From NCBI GenBank assembly GCA_021810175.1, contig JAJZJJ010000141.1, positions 1 through 7,128 of the forward strand: a stretch of 7,128 nucleotides of DNA, given 5' to 3'. Below, one piece after another: positions 6,557 to 7,128 of the stretch. Made by a program: the position numbers and the translations under genes. The stretch's first letter is position 1. The number at the start of each line of letters is the position of its first letter. The notes under the pieces are model-generated. The model did no database searches. It was not told where the DNA came from and was given only the letters and a program-made list of their open reading frames with translations. The stretch comes from Acidobacteriota bacterium (GTDB lineage Bacteria > Acidobacteriota > Terriglobia > Terriglobales > Acidobacteriaceae).

Positions 6557-7080
6557 ACCGCAAACTTACTCCCCAGGAACGTGTCTCCCCACCGGGAGAG
6601 GAGACTGCCCGCCGAATCGAAGAAGCGCTGAAGAGTATCGGCACCGCTGTGCCGGAAATCGGGCTGGAGGGCCGTATTCTGACCCGGGTGGCCGCTGCCC
6701 GTATCAACGGAGAGGCCGATTCCGGGCTCGGATTACCGCTACCGGGGTTACAACGTCGGGTTCCTCGTTTTGTTTTTCCTGTTCTGGGCTTCGCCTCTGT
6801 CGGTTTGGTTTGCGCGGTCGTCATCGGAGGCTCCGTTCGTCAGCCGGTTGCCAATGCAGCGCGGCCCGCTGTAGCGCCGCCCGTGCTTCATTTGCCGCGC
6901 TCCGGATTCGGAACCGCCTCGGCGGTTCATCCGGCCGCTCCGGCGTCCACCCCCGTGCCGCCCAATACGATCAGCCGCGGCCACACAGCCGTTCCGCCGA
7001 ATCATGGCCGGGCGCGCATCGCCCGCCACGCACACAAGGCCCATGGCGTCGCTGTTCCGCCACCGGCCACCACACCCTGA
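6553..7080 (+). CDS. Single-pass membrane protein, putative anti-sigma factor
   Basis: A 175-residue protein with no recognised domain. The order is: a cytoplasmic part (1-70) with an amphipathic, charged helix at about 16-50; one membrane helix at about 73-93 preceded by basic residues R68, R69 and R72; and an outside part (94-175) rich in Pro, Ala and His, with seven histidines, three of them in RHAHKAHG near the end. The inside/outside layout follows the positive-inside rule. Position right after an ECF sigma gene with an ATGA overlap, plus this topology, suggests it holds the sigma factor at the membrane until a signal arrives. The usual zinc-binding HxxxCxxC motif of anti-sigma factors is missing; the only cysteine is C87 within the membrane helix. 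A role as a plain accessory protein is possible. Confidence 0.82.
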   Translation: MNRKLTPQERVSPPGEETARRIEEALKSIGTAVPEIGLEGRILTRVAAARINGEADSGLGLPLPGLQRRVPRFVFPVLGFASVGLVCAVVIGGSVRQPVANAARPAVAPPVLHLPRSGFGTASAVHPAAPASTPVPPNTISRGHTAVPPNHGRARIARHAHKAHGVAVPPPATTP

Positions 7081-7109
7081 ATCCAATCTGGCTGTAATCT
7101 GGTGAGTCC

Positions 7110-7128
7110 ATGCGAACGATTCTCACCG
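7110..7128 (+). CDS. Start of a third operon gene, 3' partial
   Basis: ATG at 7110 opens a frame reading MRTILT before the window ends. It lies 29 bases after the putative anti-sigma gene, and GGTGAG (7101-7106) may serve as a rather close ribosome site. The short gap and lack of a terminator suggest the same operon. A basic residue followed by hydrophobic ones would fit a signal peptide, but six codons are too few to name a product. Confidence 0.4.

Overview
The window looks like ordinary chromosome from a high-GC Gram-negative bacterium. An acidobacterium of the Terriglobia type is the best guess. That rests on protein style (a membrane sensor with tandem OB-like domains ahead of PAS-GGDEF-EAL, an alanine-rich secreted TPR protein, an ECF sigma factor with a non-zinc-finger membrane partner) and is inference, not a database match. 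There are no tRNA or rRNA genes, CRISPR arrays, insertion sequences or phage genes.

Left part, + strand: the window opens inside a gene for a membrane c-di-GMP enzyme whose 5' end lies upstream. It carries both a diguanylate cyclase and a phosphodiesterase domain with all key residues visible. After 68 bases comes a gene for an exported TPR protein, ended by a strong hairpin. A leader of about 150 bases with two hairpins and a short tandem repeat precedes a gene for a dimanganese catalase with all five metal ligands.

Right part: the catalase gene converges on a minus-strand gene for a SAM-dependent methyltransferase; a perfect 9-bp inverted repeat between them may stop transcription from both sides. 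The methyltransferase gene is divergent, across 219 bases, from a + strand operon: an ECF sigma factor, then (ATGA overlap) a single-pass membrane protein that is probably its anti-sigma factor, then the first codons of a likely third gene running off the window.

The themes are signalling (c-di-GMP, ECF sigma), peroxide defence and cell-envelope functions. The genes appear to be independent units apart from the sigma operon. I see no convincing new multi-gene system. The points most worth checking are the catalase leader, the non-canonical putative anti-sigma factor, the IML2/TTC39-like motif in the TPR protein, and the reversed G/C bias of the sigma operon.
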